Made by a program: the position numbers and the translations under genes | Part shown: positions 32,717-42,066 of the stretch, one piece after another | How positions within the stretch are numbered: the first letter of the stretch is position 1 | How the letters are laid out: each line of letters starts with the position of its first letter | Origin: Oscillospiraceae bacterium | GTDB lineage: Bacteria > Bacillota_A > Clostridia > Oscillospirales > Oscillospiraceae | NCBI GenBank assembly: GCA_902786615.1 | Contig: CADADE010000005.1 | Coordinates: forward strand, 1 to 64,000 | Length of the DNA stretch: 64,000 bases | Direction of reading: 5' to 3' | Notes under the pieces: model-generated | Databases searched by the model: none | Seen by the model: the letters and a program-made list of their open reading frames with translations, nothing else | Told to the model about the DNA's origin: nothing

Positions 32717-35710
32717 ATGGAAACCATCATTGACAGACTACAGCAATATACAGAGAAAAACCCCGGCGCGGCGATCCTGTTTGACGACACCCATTCCAAG
32801 GGCGTCAGCTACGCCCGGCTTGACGATATGTCAGGGCGCGTCTATGCCTGGCTCAGGGAAAAGAAGCTCGGGAAGGAAGACTTTATCCTGATCGATCTGC
32901 CCCGCGGCGTGCTGCCTGTGATCGCCATGATCGGCGTATGGAAGGCCGGCGCGGCCTGGGCCCTGGTGGAAGATACCTATGCCCCCGAAAGGATCGACTA
33001 TATCCGCAGAGACTGCGGCTGCAAGGCGGAGATTTCCATGGAAAACTGGGAGGACATCATGCGCCTTGAGCCCCTTGCAGGCCACGAAAGCCCCGACGCG
33101 CATGACGCGGCCTATGCCATCTACACCTCCGGCACGACCGGAAACCCCAAGGGCGTGCTGCACGAGTACGGCAATCTCCAGCGGGCGATCGACTCCATCA
33201 GCATCCACGGCGAGATCCCATTTACGGAGAAGGACCGGCTTGCAACGCTGGCCCCGATGAATTTCGTGGCGACCGTCATCGTGATCCTGGCGGCGCTGAA
33301 TGTCTATTGCGGCAAGAACTATATCGTCTCCTATGCGACGATCAAAAACCCCGCGGCGCTGGCAAAGTTCTTCCTTACCAAGCGCATCACCATTACCTTC
33401 CTGACGCCCTCGTATGTGCGCAAGATCGGGACGAATACCGGCCCATTCCTGCGTATGCTTTTTGTCGGCAGCGAGCCTGCAAACAACCTTTACAACAAAA
33501 ACCTTGAGCTCATCAACATCTACGCCGCAAGCGAAAGCGGCTTTGCGGTGGGCTTTTTCAAAATCGACAAGCCTTACGAGACCTGCCCCATCGGCAGACC
33601 CCAGGTGGAGACAAAAATCAAACTCCTGGACGAGGCGGGCAGGGAGGTCCCGGACGGGGAGACGGGTGAGCTCTGCTTTGTCAATCCCTATGTGCGCGGC
33701 TACATCAATCTGCCGGAGGAGACGGCAAACGCCTTCCGGGACGGCTGGTATCACACCGGGGATCTTGCGAGACGGGACGAGAACGGGAACTACGTCCTGC
33801 TCGGCCGCAGCGGTGACATGATCAAAATCAACGGCAACCGCATCGAGCCTGCCGAGATCGAGGCTGCCGTGAAGCAGGCCCTCGGCATCGACTGGTGCGC
33901 GGCCCGCGGCTTTGAGGACGGTGACAAGAGCTTTCTGTGCGCCTACTATACGGCGGATGTGCATTTTGACCCCGCCGCCCTGCGCGAGGAACTTCTCAAG
34001 CGCCTGCCCTATTATATGATCCCGGCCTATTTCATGAAGATCGACGCCGTGCCGCTAAAGCCGAACGGCAAGCTGGATCGCCGCGCCCTGCCCGAGCCGG
34101 ACGCGAAAGACTTCCAGAGCAGCTATGTCGCGCCGACAAACGAGACCGAAAAAGCCATCTGCGAGACCATGGCAAAGGTGCTGGGCCTCGGCAGAGTGGG
34201 CATTCACGACGATTTCTATGAGCTGGGGGGCGATTCTCTCGGCTCCATCGACCTCGTGAGCGGCTGCGGCCTTGACGGTATAAGCGCGGCCATGATCTTT
34301 CGCGGGCGCACGCCGGAGAAGATCGCGGCGCTGTATCGGGAAAGTCTCGCCGCGGACGACGGGATTTCTCCCGTGACGAAGGAAGCGGAGGCCAGAGAAA
34401 GGGAACACCCCCTGACTGCCGAGCAGCTTTATATGGTGGACTATCAGCTCTATACGCCGAACTCCACCATGTATAACCTCTTCTCCATGATGAAGCTGGA
34501 CAAGGATATCATCGACATGGAGAAGATGGCCGAGACGATGAAAGCGGTCATCTCCCGGCATCCGGCCCTGCTCACGACCTTCTCCTGGAACCGGGACCGG
34601 GAGCTGGCGCAGCAGTATCATCCCGAGCTTCTGCCGGACGTGCATGTGGAAAAGCTCTCGGAATTTGAGTTCCGCTTTGTCCGCAACGCCATGGTCTATC
34701 CCTTCAAAATCGTGGGGGGGCGGCTGTGCCGCTGCCGCGTTTTTGAAACCGAGAAGGCGGGCTATGTCTTCTTTGACGTGCACCACTCCGTCTTTGACGG
34801 CACCTCCTTAAAGGTGTTCATGGCGGACGTCGGCAAGACCTATATGGGCATGGAGCCGGACCCCGACTTCTATTACCTCATGCTTCAGCGGCGCGAGGAG
34901 ATGGCCGGGACAGCCTTTTATGAGCAGAGCCGCCGCTACTTTGAGGAGCGCTACGACAACGTCGATTGGAGCCGTTATCCGAAGATCGACCACGAATCCC
35001 GCGAGAACGAGATGGGCGAGCTGTTTGCGCCCCTCGGCATTCTGCAGCCCCAGATGAACGCCATGGAGAGGGCTTACAAGATCAGCCGCAATGAGTTTTT
35101 CATCACCGTCGCGGCCCTGGCCATTTCCGTTTACAACGACAACGCCCCGGATATCCGCATCTCCTGGATCTACAACGGCCGCGAGGATGCCCAGAGCCTC
35201 AGCACCGTGGGACTGCTGTTCCGCGATCTGCCGGTGGGAATCCGCTTTGCCGATTCCCAGACCCTGCGAAGCGTCTTCAACGACGTGCATGAGCAGGTGC
35301 AGAAGGGTATCGAGCACAGCTGCTATCCCTATGTGGACAGCAGGACCCAGGTCAACGACGGCGAATGCGCGTATCTGCTCTATCAGCAGGATATTCGTGA
35401 CATGGGCGGTATGGACGGCCTCGACGTGGAGATGGTGGATATCCGCCAGAACCAGGCGGCTTCGCAGACCATCCTCGACATGGAGATCCTGGACGGCTCC
35501 GGCGGCCTTACGCTGATGATCGACTTTGCCGCGAGCCGTTATACCAGAGAGAGCATGGAGCGCTTCAAGGACATCTTTGTGAAGCTCGCCCAGGCCCTTG
35601 TGACGCATAACTCCCAGGCGGACGTGACCATCGGCGAGATCCGTGAAAAGCTGGAGGACAAGAAGAACTTCTTCAAGACCATCGCCGGTATCTTCAGCAG
35701 AAAGAAGTAA
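32717..35710 (+). CDS. Single-module nonribosomal-peptide-type synthetase (A-PCP-C)
   Basis: A 997-residue cytosolic protein with ATATCGGAGG before the start. Residues ~1-460 are an adenylation domain: YTSGTTGNPKGVLHEYGN (ATP loop), YAASESGF, GELCFVNPYVRGYINLPEET, YHTGDLARRDENGN and the terminal PNGKLDRRALPEP. Residues ~475-540 are a carrier protein with phosphopantetheine Ser507 in LGGDSLGS. Residues ~555-960 are a condensation domain with HHSVFDG (His689, His690, Asp694, Gly695). No thioesterase, reductase or second module exists. A-T-C order would load one amino (or other) acid and condense it with a separately supplied acceptor. The MATE gene starts 6 bases after the stop, which suggests export of the product. 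Confidence 0.88.
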   Translation: METIIDRLQQYTEKNPGAAILFDDTHSKGVSYARLDDMSGRVYAWLREKKLGKEDFILIDLPRGVLPVIAMIGVWKAGAAWALVEDTYAPERIDYIRRDCGCKAEISMENWEDIMRLEPLAGHESPDAHDAAYAIYTSGTTGNPKGVLHEYGNLQRAIDSISIHGEIPFTEKDRLATLAPMNFVATVIVILAALNVYCGKNYIVSYATIKNPAALAKFFLTKRITITFLTPSYVRKIGTNTGPFLRMLFVGSEPANNLYNKNLELINIYAASESGFAVGFFKIDKPYETCPIGRPQVETKIKLLDEAGREVPDGETGELCFVNPYVRGYINLPEETANAFRDGWYHTGDLARRDENGNYVLLGRSGDMIKINGNRIEPAEIEAAVKQALGIDWCAARGFEDGDKSFLCAYYTADVHFDPAALREELLKRLPYYMIPAYFMKIDAVPLKPNGKLDRRALPEPDAKDFQSSYVAPTNETEKAICETMAKVLGLGRVGIHDDFYELGGDSLGSIDLVSGCGLDGISAAMIFRGRTPEKIAALYRESLAADDGISPVTKEAEAREREHPLTAEQLYMVDYQLYTPNSTMYNLFSMMKLDKDIIDMEKMAETMKAVISRHPALLTTFSWNRDRELAQQYHPELLPDVHVEKLSEFEFRFVRNAMVYPFKIVGGRLCRCRVFETEKAGYVFFDVHHSVFDGTSLKVFMADVGKTYMGMEPDPDFYYLMLQRREEMAGTAFYEQSRRYFEERYDNVDWSRYPKIDHESRENEMGELFAPLGILQPQMNAMERAYKISRNEFFITVAALAISVYNDNAPDIRISWIYNGREDAQSLSTVGLLFRDLPVGIRFADSQTLRSVFNDVHEQVQKGIEHSCYPYVDSRTQVNDGECAYLLYQQDIRDMGGMDGLDVEMVDIRQNQAASQTILDMEILDGSGGLTLMIDFAASRYTRESMERFKDIFVKLAQALVTHNSQADVTIGEIREKLEDKKNFFKTIAGIFSRKK

Positions 35711-35716
35711 GCGGCC

Positions 35717-37054
35717 ATGGATCAGGAAAAAGAGCTTTCACAGGAATTTACCTTCTGGTCGCTGCTGAAATTTGTCGCGCCGAGCATCTTCACCTTTGTC
35801 TTCATCGGCGTCTATCAAATGGTGGACGGTCTGTTTATCGAGCGCTTTGTGGGGGAGCTTGCCATCAGCGCCGTGAACCTCTATTATCCCATCATCAGCC
35901 TTTTCATCGCCGTCGGCATCATGATCGGCAGCGGCGGCAACGCCGTGATCGTGAAAAAGGTCGGGGAAGGGAAGCGGAAGGAGGCTGGAGAGACTTTCTC
36001 CCGCGTCATGACCTTCACGGTGATCTGCGGCGTCGTTTTTACGGTGATCTGCCTCGCCTTTGCCGACCCCATCATGCGCCTGTGCGGCGCAACCGACGGC
36101 AACATCGAATACCTGCGCCCGTACTACATGACGCTCAGCAGCTTCGCCGTCGCCATTCTCCTCCAGTCGGAGCTCGGCATCCTCATCATCGGCGAGGGCA
36201 AGACCGTGGTGGCCGCCGTGGTCATCATGGCGGGCGGGGTGCTCAACTGCGCACTGGACTATCTCTTCATGGCAAAGCTGCACATGGGCATCCGGGGCGC
36301 CGCGCTCGCCACGGTGATCGGCTACTGCAGCACGATCGCTTATGCCGTCTGGTTTTACATCATCGCGAAAAAAAGCTCTTACCGCCTGGAGCTTGCAAAG
36401 CCCGACATGAAGGAGATCGGCGGCATCTGCTTCAACGGCTCCTCGGACATGATCTCGAACCTCGCCGAGGGGGTGACGGTTCTCTTCATGAACCATCTGG
36501 CTTTCCGCTGCTATGGCGAGGTGGGCGTCAGCGCCCTCGCGGTCATCACCTATGTGCAGGTGCTCATTTCCATGGTGTTCATGGGCTTCACCTCCGCGGT
36601 GGAGCCGGTGTTCTCCTTCCATTACGGCAGCGGCAATGTCGACATGCGAAAGCGCGTGTATAAGCTGAGCGTGATCTGGAATCTCGTGCTCGGAGCAGTC
36701 ACGATGCTGGCACTGTTTGGGCTGCGCGGCAGAATCGTCGGGATCTTTTTTACCGAGGGAAGCGAGTTTTACAAAATCGCCGCCCAGGGCTATCAGATCA
36801 TGCTGCCCGCCTGCCTCTTCGTCGGGATGAATATTTTCGGCTCCGGGCTCTTTACAGCCTTCGGAAACGGCCTGGTATCGGGCATGCTTTCGCTGATGCG
36901 CTCCTTCGTCGTGCTGACAGCCTGCCTTTACGGCCTTACGACCCTGTTCGGCGGCCCCGGCCTCTGGAGCGCCTGGCCGGCAGCGGAGCTTTTGAGCTTC
37001 GTGATCACAATGCTCACACTCAAAAAATACGCCGGGCGGTATCAGTATATTTAG
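35717..37054 (+). CDS. MATE-family multidrug/metabolite exporter
   Basis: A 445-residue protein with about 12 hydrophobic helices, normal for MATE transporters. Features include FVFIGVYQMVDGLFIERFVG, AVNLYYPIISLFIAVGIMIG and GSGGNAVIVKKVGEG, with the repeat in the second half (FNGSSDMISNLAEGVTVLFM, GFTSAVEPVFSFHYG). It is driven by Na+ or H+ in known members. It lies 6 bases after the synthetase and is the likely exporter of its product. Confidence 0.88.
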   Translation: MDQEKELSQEFTFWSLLKFVAPSIFTFVFIGVYQMVDGLFIERFVGELAISAVNLYYPIISLFIAVGIMIGSGGNAVIVKKVGEGKRKEAGETFSRVMTFTVICGVVFTVICLAFADPIMRLCGATDGNIEYLRPYYMTLSSFAVAILLQSELGILIIGEGKTVVAAVVIMAGGVLNCALDYLFMAKLHMGIRGAALATVIGYCSTIAYAVWFYIIAKKSSYRLELAKPDMKEIGGICFNGSSDMISNLAEGVTVLFMNHLAFRCYGEVGVSALAVITYVQVLISMVFMGFTSAVEPVFSFHYGSGNVDMRKRVYKLSVIWNLVLGAVTMLALFGLRGRIVGIFFTEGSEFYKIAAQGYQIMLPACLFVGMNIFGSGLFTAFGNGLVSGMLSLMRSFVVLTACLYGLTTLFGGPGLWSAWPAAELLSFVITMLTLKKYAGRYQYI

Positions 37055-37110
37055 GAAACGTTTTTTGAAAAATCGGAAAGAAACAAAAGCAGATGGATGG
37101 AGGGTTTATC

Positions 37111-37413
37111 ATGCTGAATTATACGAAGAAACAAGAGGGAAGCGTTTTGCGCGTGGACCTGGACGGCGCGCTTGACACTAATACCGCGCCCGGTTTCCTG
37201 GCGGATCTGCAGCCGCAGCTCGGCGGCCTTACCAAGCTGGTTTTAAACTGCGAGAAGCTGAGCTACATCTCCTCCGCGGGCCTTCGCGTTCTGCTCACCT
37301 TCCAGCAGGAGCTGGAGGAAGCGGACAAGACCATGGAATTGCACCATGTGAACGAACTCATCCGAGATGTGTTTGACGTCACGGGCTTTCTGGACATCCT
37401 GACCATTGTCTGA
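37111..37413 (+). CDS. STAS-domain anti-sigma-factor-antagonist-like protein
   Basis: A 100-residue single STAS domain (SpoIIAA/RsbV type). GSVLRVDLDGALDTNTAPGF, LVLNCEKLSYISSAGLRVLL and ELIRDVFDVTGFLDI are the three conserved parts; the Ser of YISSAGLRV is the expected phosphorylation site. The ATG at 37111 is chosen over 37093 because GGAGGG lies 7 bases before it. It is followed by the PP2C-type phosphatase that should dephosphorylate it. No anti-sigma kinase or sigma factor is seen nearby. Confidence 0.88.
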   Translation: MLNYTKKQEGSVLRVDLDGALDTNTAPGFLADLQPQLGGLTKLVLNCEKLSYISSAGLRVLLTFQQELEEADKTMELHHVNELIRDVFDVTGFLDILTIV

Positions 37414-37445
37414 GCGCGGGGCTGACGCTTGCATACAGGAGCTGA

Positions 37446-39194
37446 ATGATGAAATCGAAGCATCGCGGACTGTCCCTCGGCGCGAAGCTGCAGCTGCTCA
37501 TCATGGCCGTCATTCTCGTAGTGGCGGCGGGACTGGTGGGAATCTCTTACTATGCCTTCTGCCGGCGCGTGGATAACGACTATTTTACCCGGACAAAACG
37601 CGCGGCTGTCTCGGGCACCTATTCCTTTGATCTCGAGGACTTGACCGAGTATCGGGATCTGATCCTCTCGGAAGAGTATCAGGAGCTGAGAAAAAAGGCG
37701 CTTGAGGCGAAAAGCCCGGAGATCCTGGAAAAATGGATGTCCGAAAAGCCCATCACCGGGTACGGGTATGATCAGAACGGCGAGCCTGTCTGGACGCTTC
37801 TGAATGAATATGAGTCGATGGACAATCTCCTCGCGGCAATTACGGATATGAGCGGGGTCGATACCACCTTCCTGCAGGTGGACGTGAACGGGGTGACCTA
37901 TAATCTGGCGGACCCCACCGAGGATATCTTCTATATCGGCTCAATAGAGAAGAGCATTGACGAATTTGAATATTACGAGGACAATGCCGCCGTTCCGCCG
38001 ACGGTGTATCATTCGCAATACGGCTGGCTCTGCACGACGCTCGAGCCTGTCACGGACCCAGGGACCGGCAAGGTGATCTGCCTTTCCGGCGCGGATGTCG
38101 ACATGACCGAGATCATGACGGAGCGGCATACGTTTTTCCTGAATACCATCCTTTTCGTGGCAGCCTTCACCGTCGCGGCGATTGTGATCAGCATGGTATT
38201 GCTGCGCCGTGTCGCGGTCGACCCGCTGAAGAAGCTCGCGGACGCGGCGACCGGCTTTGCAAGGGAGACGCACAGAAACTTCACCAAGGAAGACGTCATC
38301 AGGCTGGACATCAAATCGGAGGACGAGATCGGGGAGCTCTATCGGGAGATCCGTTCCATGCAGAGCCGCATTGTGGACTATACGGAAAACCTCACCAGAG
38401 TCACCGCGGAGAAGGAGCGCGTCAATACCGAACTGCGCACCGCCTCTCAGATTCAGGAGGCCATGCTGCCCGACGTCTTTCCGGCCTTTCCGGAGCGCGG
38501 CGAATTCGACCTCTATGCCAGCATGACCCCGGCCAAGGAGGTGGGCGGCGACTTCTACGACTTCTTCCTGATCGACGAGGATCATCTGGCCCTCGTGATT
38601 GCCGACGTGTCCGACAAGGGCGTGCCGGCGGCGCTGTTCATGATGTCGTCCAAAATCCTGATCAATTACCGCACGCGGGAGGGCGGCACGCCCGGCGAGA
38701 TTCTGACCGCCGTGAACGCCCAGCTCAGCCGGGACAACAAATCCAAAATGTTTGTCACGGTCTGGCTCGGCATCCTGGAGCTGAGCAGCGGCCTGCTGCG
38801 CTGTTCCAGCGCAGGACATGAATACCCTGTCCTGCGGCAGAACGGCGTGTTCAGCCTTTTCCGGGACAGGCACGGCCTGGTGCTCGGCGCGCTTGCGAGA
38901 TCGAAGTATCAGGACTATGAAATAAAGCTCCACCCGGGCGACGCTGTCTTCGTTTATACCGACGGTGTTCCGGAGGCGAGCAATGACAAGGGCGAGTTCT
39001 ATGGCCTGGAGCGCATGAACGAGGCGCTCAACCGCGCGGCGGAGCGAAGCCCGCAGGGTATCCTGCAGAGCGTGCGGGAGGATGTTGACGCCTTTACCGG
39101 CGAAGCCAAGCAGTTTGACGATCTGACCATGCTTTGCCTCGAATATAAAGGACTGCCGCAAAAATCAACAGAAAACGGAGGAGAGACAAAATGA
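37446..39194 (+). CDS. Membrane sensor SpoIIE/RsbU-type Ser/Thr phosphatase
   Basis: A 582-residue protein. A transmembrane helix at ~15-35 and another at ~235-257 flank an extracellular sensor domain (~200 residues, acidic). A HAMP-like segment (RRVAVDPLKKLADAATGFAR) and a short coiled coil (NLTRVTAEKERVNTELRTAS) lead into the PP2C-type domain with MTPAKEVGGDFYDFFLIDED, VIADVSDKGVPAALFM, AVNAQLSRDN, SSAGHEYPVL and VFVYTDGVPEA. It should dephosphorylate the preceding STAS protein in response to an outside signal. It overlaps the S41 peptidase start by 4 bases. Confidence 0.9.
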   Translation: MMKSKHRGLSLGAKLQLLIMAVILVVAAGLVGISYYAFCRRVDNDYFTRTKRAAVSGTYSFDLEDLTEYRDLILSEEYQELRKKALEAKSPEILEKWMSEKPITGYGYDQNGEPVWTLLNEYESMDNLLAAITDMSGVDTTFLQVDVNGVTYNLADPTEDIFYIGSIEKSIDEFEYYEDNAAVPPTVYHSQYGWLCTTLEPVTDPGTGKVICLSGADVDMTEIMTERHTFFLNTILFVAAFTVAAIVISMVLLRRVAVDPLKKLADAATGFARETHRNFTKEDVIRLDIKSEDEIGELYREIRSMQSRIVDYTENLTRVTAEKERVNTELRTASQIQEAMLPDVFPAFPERGEFDLYASMTPAKEVGGDFYDFFLIDEDHLALVIADVSDKGVPAALFMMSSKILINYRTREGGTPGEILTAVNAQLSRDNKSKMFVTVWLGILELSSGLLRCSSAGHEYPVLRQNGVFSLFRDRHGLVLGALARSKYQDYEIKLHPGDAVFVYTDGVPEASNDKGEFYGLERMNEALNRAAERSPQGILQSVREDVDAFTGEAKQFDDLTMLCLEYKGLPQKSTENGGETK

Positions 39195-40945
39195 AAAAAA
39201 CCGCACGGCTGATCAGTATGCTTTTGACCCTGTTCATGGCTTTCACCTGCGTTCTGCCGGCGCAGGCCGCGTTTGCCGATACCGGCGAACACACCGTAGA
39301 AGAGCGCAGCTACAAGACCTATCTCGGAAAAACGTCGAATTACACGCTGGATCAGGAATTCCCTCTCTATTTTGTGGACGGCGTGGACGATCTGCCCTAT
39401 GTCGACATCGCGGAATGGACGGAGCTTGTGACCTTCCTTGTCACCGAGCTGAACGATGACCCCGACTACGCGTTGGAGGCCTCTTCAGACGGCGACACGG
39501 TTACGCTCAAGCGCGAGAACGGCTATACCATGGAGATCGACTATGAAAACGATAAGGTCGTCTTTACGGACTACGACGCCTTCATGCACGGCTCCGACGA
39601 TACGACCCTCATTGATGTGGTCAGCGTGAACAACAAGGACGATTCCGGAAATCCCCTTCTCATCAAGCGCGACAAGCAGGCCTCCTTTGACCGCTACGGC
39701 GACGAGCTGACCATTGATCTCGGCGCCTACGGCATCCATACGGTCGTGGCGAACAACAGACTCTATGTTCCCCTGCAGACGATGGTCGATCTCATGCTCC
39801 TGCCCTATCAGGTCGGCTTCGTCTTTAACGGCGAAGCGCTCTTTCTCGCGAGTGACAATATCTTCTACGATTACGGCGAGGGCGCTTATACGGAGGTATT
39901 TGATCTCTATTACAAGCCGGAGCCCAGAGACCGCAGCGACGCGCTGGCCGAGTACAGCTACAATGAGCTGTGCATGGCTCTCGATCACTTCTACGGCCTG
40001 AAAAGCTCCCATGACATTGATTCCTTCCGCCAGCTCTTCTGGCAGATCGGCTATGACGAGGTGCTCAGCGGCCCGAGCGCCAAGGACGCCGACAATGCGC
40101 TCAAGTCCTTCATCGACTATTACCTGGACGATCTGCATTCCGGTTTCAACGAGTATTCCTGGATGTCCGGCATGGCGGACGTCCCTGTCAGCAACGGCAT
40201 CGCAAACCGCAAGCTTCTGCAGCATCAGGACAACTTCTCCAAGGCCAGGGACAAGGCCTACCCGGACGGCTGGCTCAAGTATGAGGAGGTCGGCAACACG
40301 GCCTATATCACCTTTGACCACTTCACCGCAAACTACGACGGCAAAGCCTACTACGACGCAAAGGCCAACGGCGAGGAGCTGGACGATACCATTGCCCAGA
40401 TCATCGCGGCCCATGCGCAGATCACCCGCGAGGGCAGCCCCATCGAGAACGTGGTGCTGGATATGAGCTGCAATACCGGCGGCTCGGTCGATGCGGCCGT
40501 GTTTGTGCTCGGGTGGTTCCTGGGTGACGCTCCGTTTGCGATCCAGAACATGGGTACCGGCGCGATGACCAACGCCATCTACCGCGCCGACGTCAATCTC
40601 GACGGCAGCTTCGACGAGAAGGACACCGTCTCGGACAAGAACCTCTACTGCCTCATCTCCCCGGTCAGCTTCTCCTGCGGCAATCTGGTTCCCGCAGCGT
40701 TGATGTCCTCCGAGATGGTCACGCTGATCGGCCGCACCTCCGGCGGCGGCAGCTGCGTCGTGCAGCCCATGACCACGGCCTACGGCAGCGTCTTCCAGAT
40801 CTCCGGCGCCTCCCGCATGTCCTTCCTGAAAAACGGCTCGTTCTATGATATTGACCAGGGCATTGAGCCGGACGAGCATCTCACCCACCTCTCTACCTTC
40901 TATGACCGCCAGAAGCTGACCGACATCATCAACGGACTGAACTGA
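39191..40945 (+). CDS. Secreted S41-type peptidase-like protein
   Basis: A 584-residue protein with a signal peptide (MKKTARLISMLLTLFMAFTC, cleavage after AAFA or nearby). Residues ~40-250 are an extra N-terminal part including a copper-amine-oxidase-like beta segment (GIHTVVANNRLYVPLQTMVD). The C-terminal ~250 residues resemble S41 tail-specific proteases: TAYITFDHFTANYDGKAYY, NVVLDMSCNTGGSVDAAVFV, ISPVSFSCGNLVPAALMSS (probable nucleophile Ser of FSCGN) and RTSGGGSC. No PDZ domain is obvious. It may process extracellular peptides related to the cluster. Confidence 0.8.
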   Translation: MKKTARLISMLLTLFMAFTCVLPAQAAFADTGEHTVEERSYKTYLGKTSNYTLDQEFPLYFVDGVDDLPYVDIAEWTELVTFLVTELNDDPDYALEASSDGDTVTLKRENGYTMEIDYENDKVVFTDYDAFMHGSDDTTLIDVVSVNNKDDSGNPLLIKRDKQASFDRYGDELTIDLGAYGIHTVVANNRLYVPLQTMVDLMLLPYQVGFVFNGEALFLASDNIFYDYGEGAYTEVFDLYYKPEPRDRSDALAEYSYNELCMALDHFYGLKSSHDIDSFRQLFWQIGYDEVLSGPSAKDADNALKSFIDYYLDDLHSGFNEYSWMSGMADVPVSNGIANRKLLQHQDNFSKARDKAYPDGWLKYEEVGNTAYITFDHFTANYDGKAYYDAKANGEELDDTIAQIIAAHAQITREGSPIENVVLDMSCNTGGSVDAAVFVLGWFLGDAPFAIQNMGTGAMTNAIYRADVNLDGSFDEKDTVSDKNLYCLISPVSFSCGNLVPAALMSSEMVTLIGRTSGGGSCVVQPMTTAYGSVFQISGASRMSFLKNGSFYDIDQGIEPDEHLTHLSTFYDRQKLTDIINGLN

Positions 40946-40980
40946 TTTTCCGTCCAAGAGAAAACATGAGGGAAGAAAAC

Positions 40981-41952
40981 ATGAGAAAAAAACTGCTTAT
41001 CGCGGCCTGTCTGGTTCTGGCGGTCGTGCTGCTGGCCGCCTGCGGCTCCCGCACGGCGCAGGGGACGCCTGTACAGACGGCGGCCCCGGGGCCTGCGACG
41101 CCGGACCCCTTCCTCCAGACAACGCCCGCGCCTCAGCAAATGCCGACATTTGCGCCTGTCGATCCGGCTCCCGCACTGCCGCAGACGCCCATGCCCACAT
41201 TCATTCCGACACCGATCCCAACGCCCGTTCCGACGCCTGTACCGACGCCGGTTCCGACCCCGATCCCGACGCCGAGATCCAATCTGCCGCGCATCACCAA
41301 GAACCCGACCGACGAGACCGTGACGGCCTACGGCAAGTGCCAGTTCGTTACGCGCTATGAGAATGCCGATATCGCCGAGTGGCATTTCATCAGCCCGGAC
41401 GGTTCCCTGGATGTTACATATAAGGATGTGCAGAATCAGTTCCCGTCGCTGATCATCAAGGGCGGCAACACAAAGGACCTGACCCTTGAACAGATCCCCG
41501 AACAGCTGAGCGGATGCCGGGTGTACTGCCGTTTCAGCAACTATGCCGGCTCGGTCGACTCCGGCTCCGCGCTCATCACGGTTCTGCCCGCGCAGAACGT
41601 CACCCCGCCGCCGGCGCAGACGCAGGGCTTTGCGGGCCGCTGGGCGGAGGAGACCGCGGGCCGCTGCCAGGCCACCTTTACCAGGCGAAACGACGGAAGC
41701 ATGGATGTGGAAATCTTCTGGTCAGGCTCCGCCTGGGAGCGGGCCTGCTGGCGGCTGACGGCCAACGAATCCGGACGCAATATGATGTCCTACGACGACG
41801 GCCACTACTGGATCGAAACCTATTCCGACGACAATACCTTCCGCATCTCGGACGAGAGCTTCTACGGCAGGGGAAGCTTCACCCTGTACGAAGGGAAGCT
41901 CTACTGGTACAACCAGGACACGGGTGAGGAGACCGTCCTGATTCCAGCCTGA
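40981..41952 (+). CDS. Lipoprotein with Pro-Thr repeat linker
   Basis: A 323-residue protein. The start at 40981 is used because GAGGGA lies 7 bases upstream. The signal peptide ends in lipobox LLAAC. Residues ~25-105 are Pro/Thr-rich, including a run of five-fold PTPVPTP/PTPIPTP repeats, a rigid wall-spanning linker. Then comes an Ig-like domain (ITKNPTDETVTAYGKCQFVT, SGCRVYCRFSNYAGSVDSGS) and a C-terminal beta domain (FAGRWAEETAGRCQATFTRR). No enzyme motif is visible. It is 35 bases downstream of the S41 gene. Confidence 0.8.
   Translation: MRKKLLIAACLVLAVVLLAACGSRTAQGTPVQTAAPGPATPDPFLQTTPAPQQMPTFAPVDPAPALPQTPMPTFIPTPIPTPVPTPVPTPVPTPIPTPRSNLPRITKNPTDETVTAYGKCQFVTRYENADIAEWHFISPDGSLDVTYKDVQNQFPSLIIKGGNTKDLTLEQIPEQLSGCRVYCRFSNYAGSVDSGSALITVLPAQNVTPPPAQTQGFAGRWAEETAGRCQATFTRRNDGSMDVEIFWSGSAWERACWRLTANESGRNMMSYDDGHYWIETYSDDNTFRISDESFYGRGSFTLYEGKLYWYNQDTGEETVLIPA
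41201..41277 (+). repeat. Pro-Thr tandem repeats in lipoprotein gene
   Basis: About six imperfect 12-base units encoding Pro-Thr-Pro-Ile/Val. Prone to slippage, so length may differ between strains. Confidence 0.7.
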
Positions 41953-41969
41953 GTTTCGGGACAAGGAGA

Positions 41970-42003
41970 CGCCGACCGGCAGGAAATCCGGTCGGCGCTT
42001 TCA
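41970..42003 (+). terminator. Terminator after lipoprotein gene
   Basis: GCCGACCGG (41971-41979) pairs with CCGGTCGGC (41988-41996), followed by GCTTTC. Ends the transcript begun upstream. Confidence 0.65.
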
Positions 42004-42010
42004 TATTGTC

Positions 42011-42039
42011 TTGCATTTTTTCCCGCTTGCGGATAAAAT
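42011..42039 (+). promoter_or_regulatory. Promoter of ferredoxin/TlpA operon
   Basis: TTGCAT at 42011-42016 and TAAAAT at 42034-42039 with a 17-base spacer, just after the terminator and 27 bases before the gene. Confidence 0.65.
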
Positions 42040-42066
42040 GAAAATCGGTAAAGGAGCGTGATAAAC

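Noticed and set aside
39485..40957. 490-codon open frame on the minus strand
   Set aside because: Antisense to the S41 peptidase; composition is Val/Gly/Asp-rich shadow sequence with no start signal.
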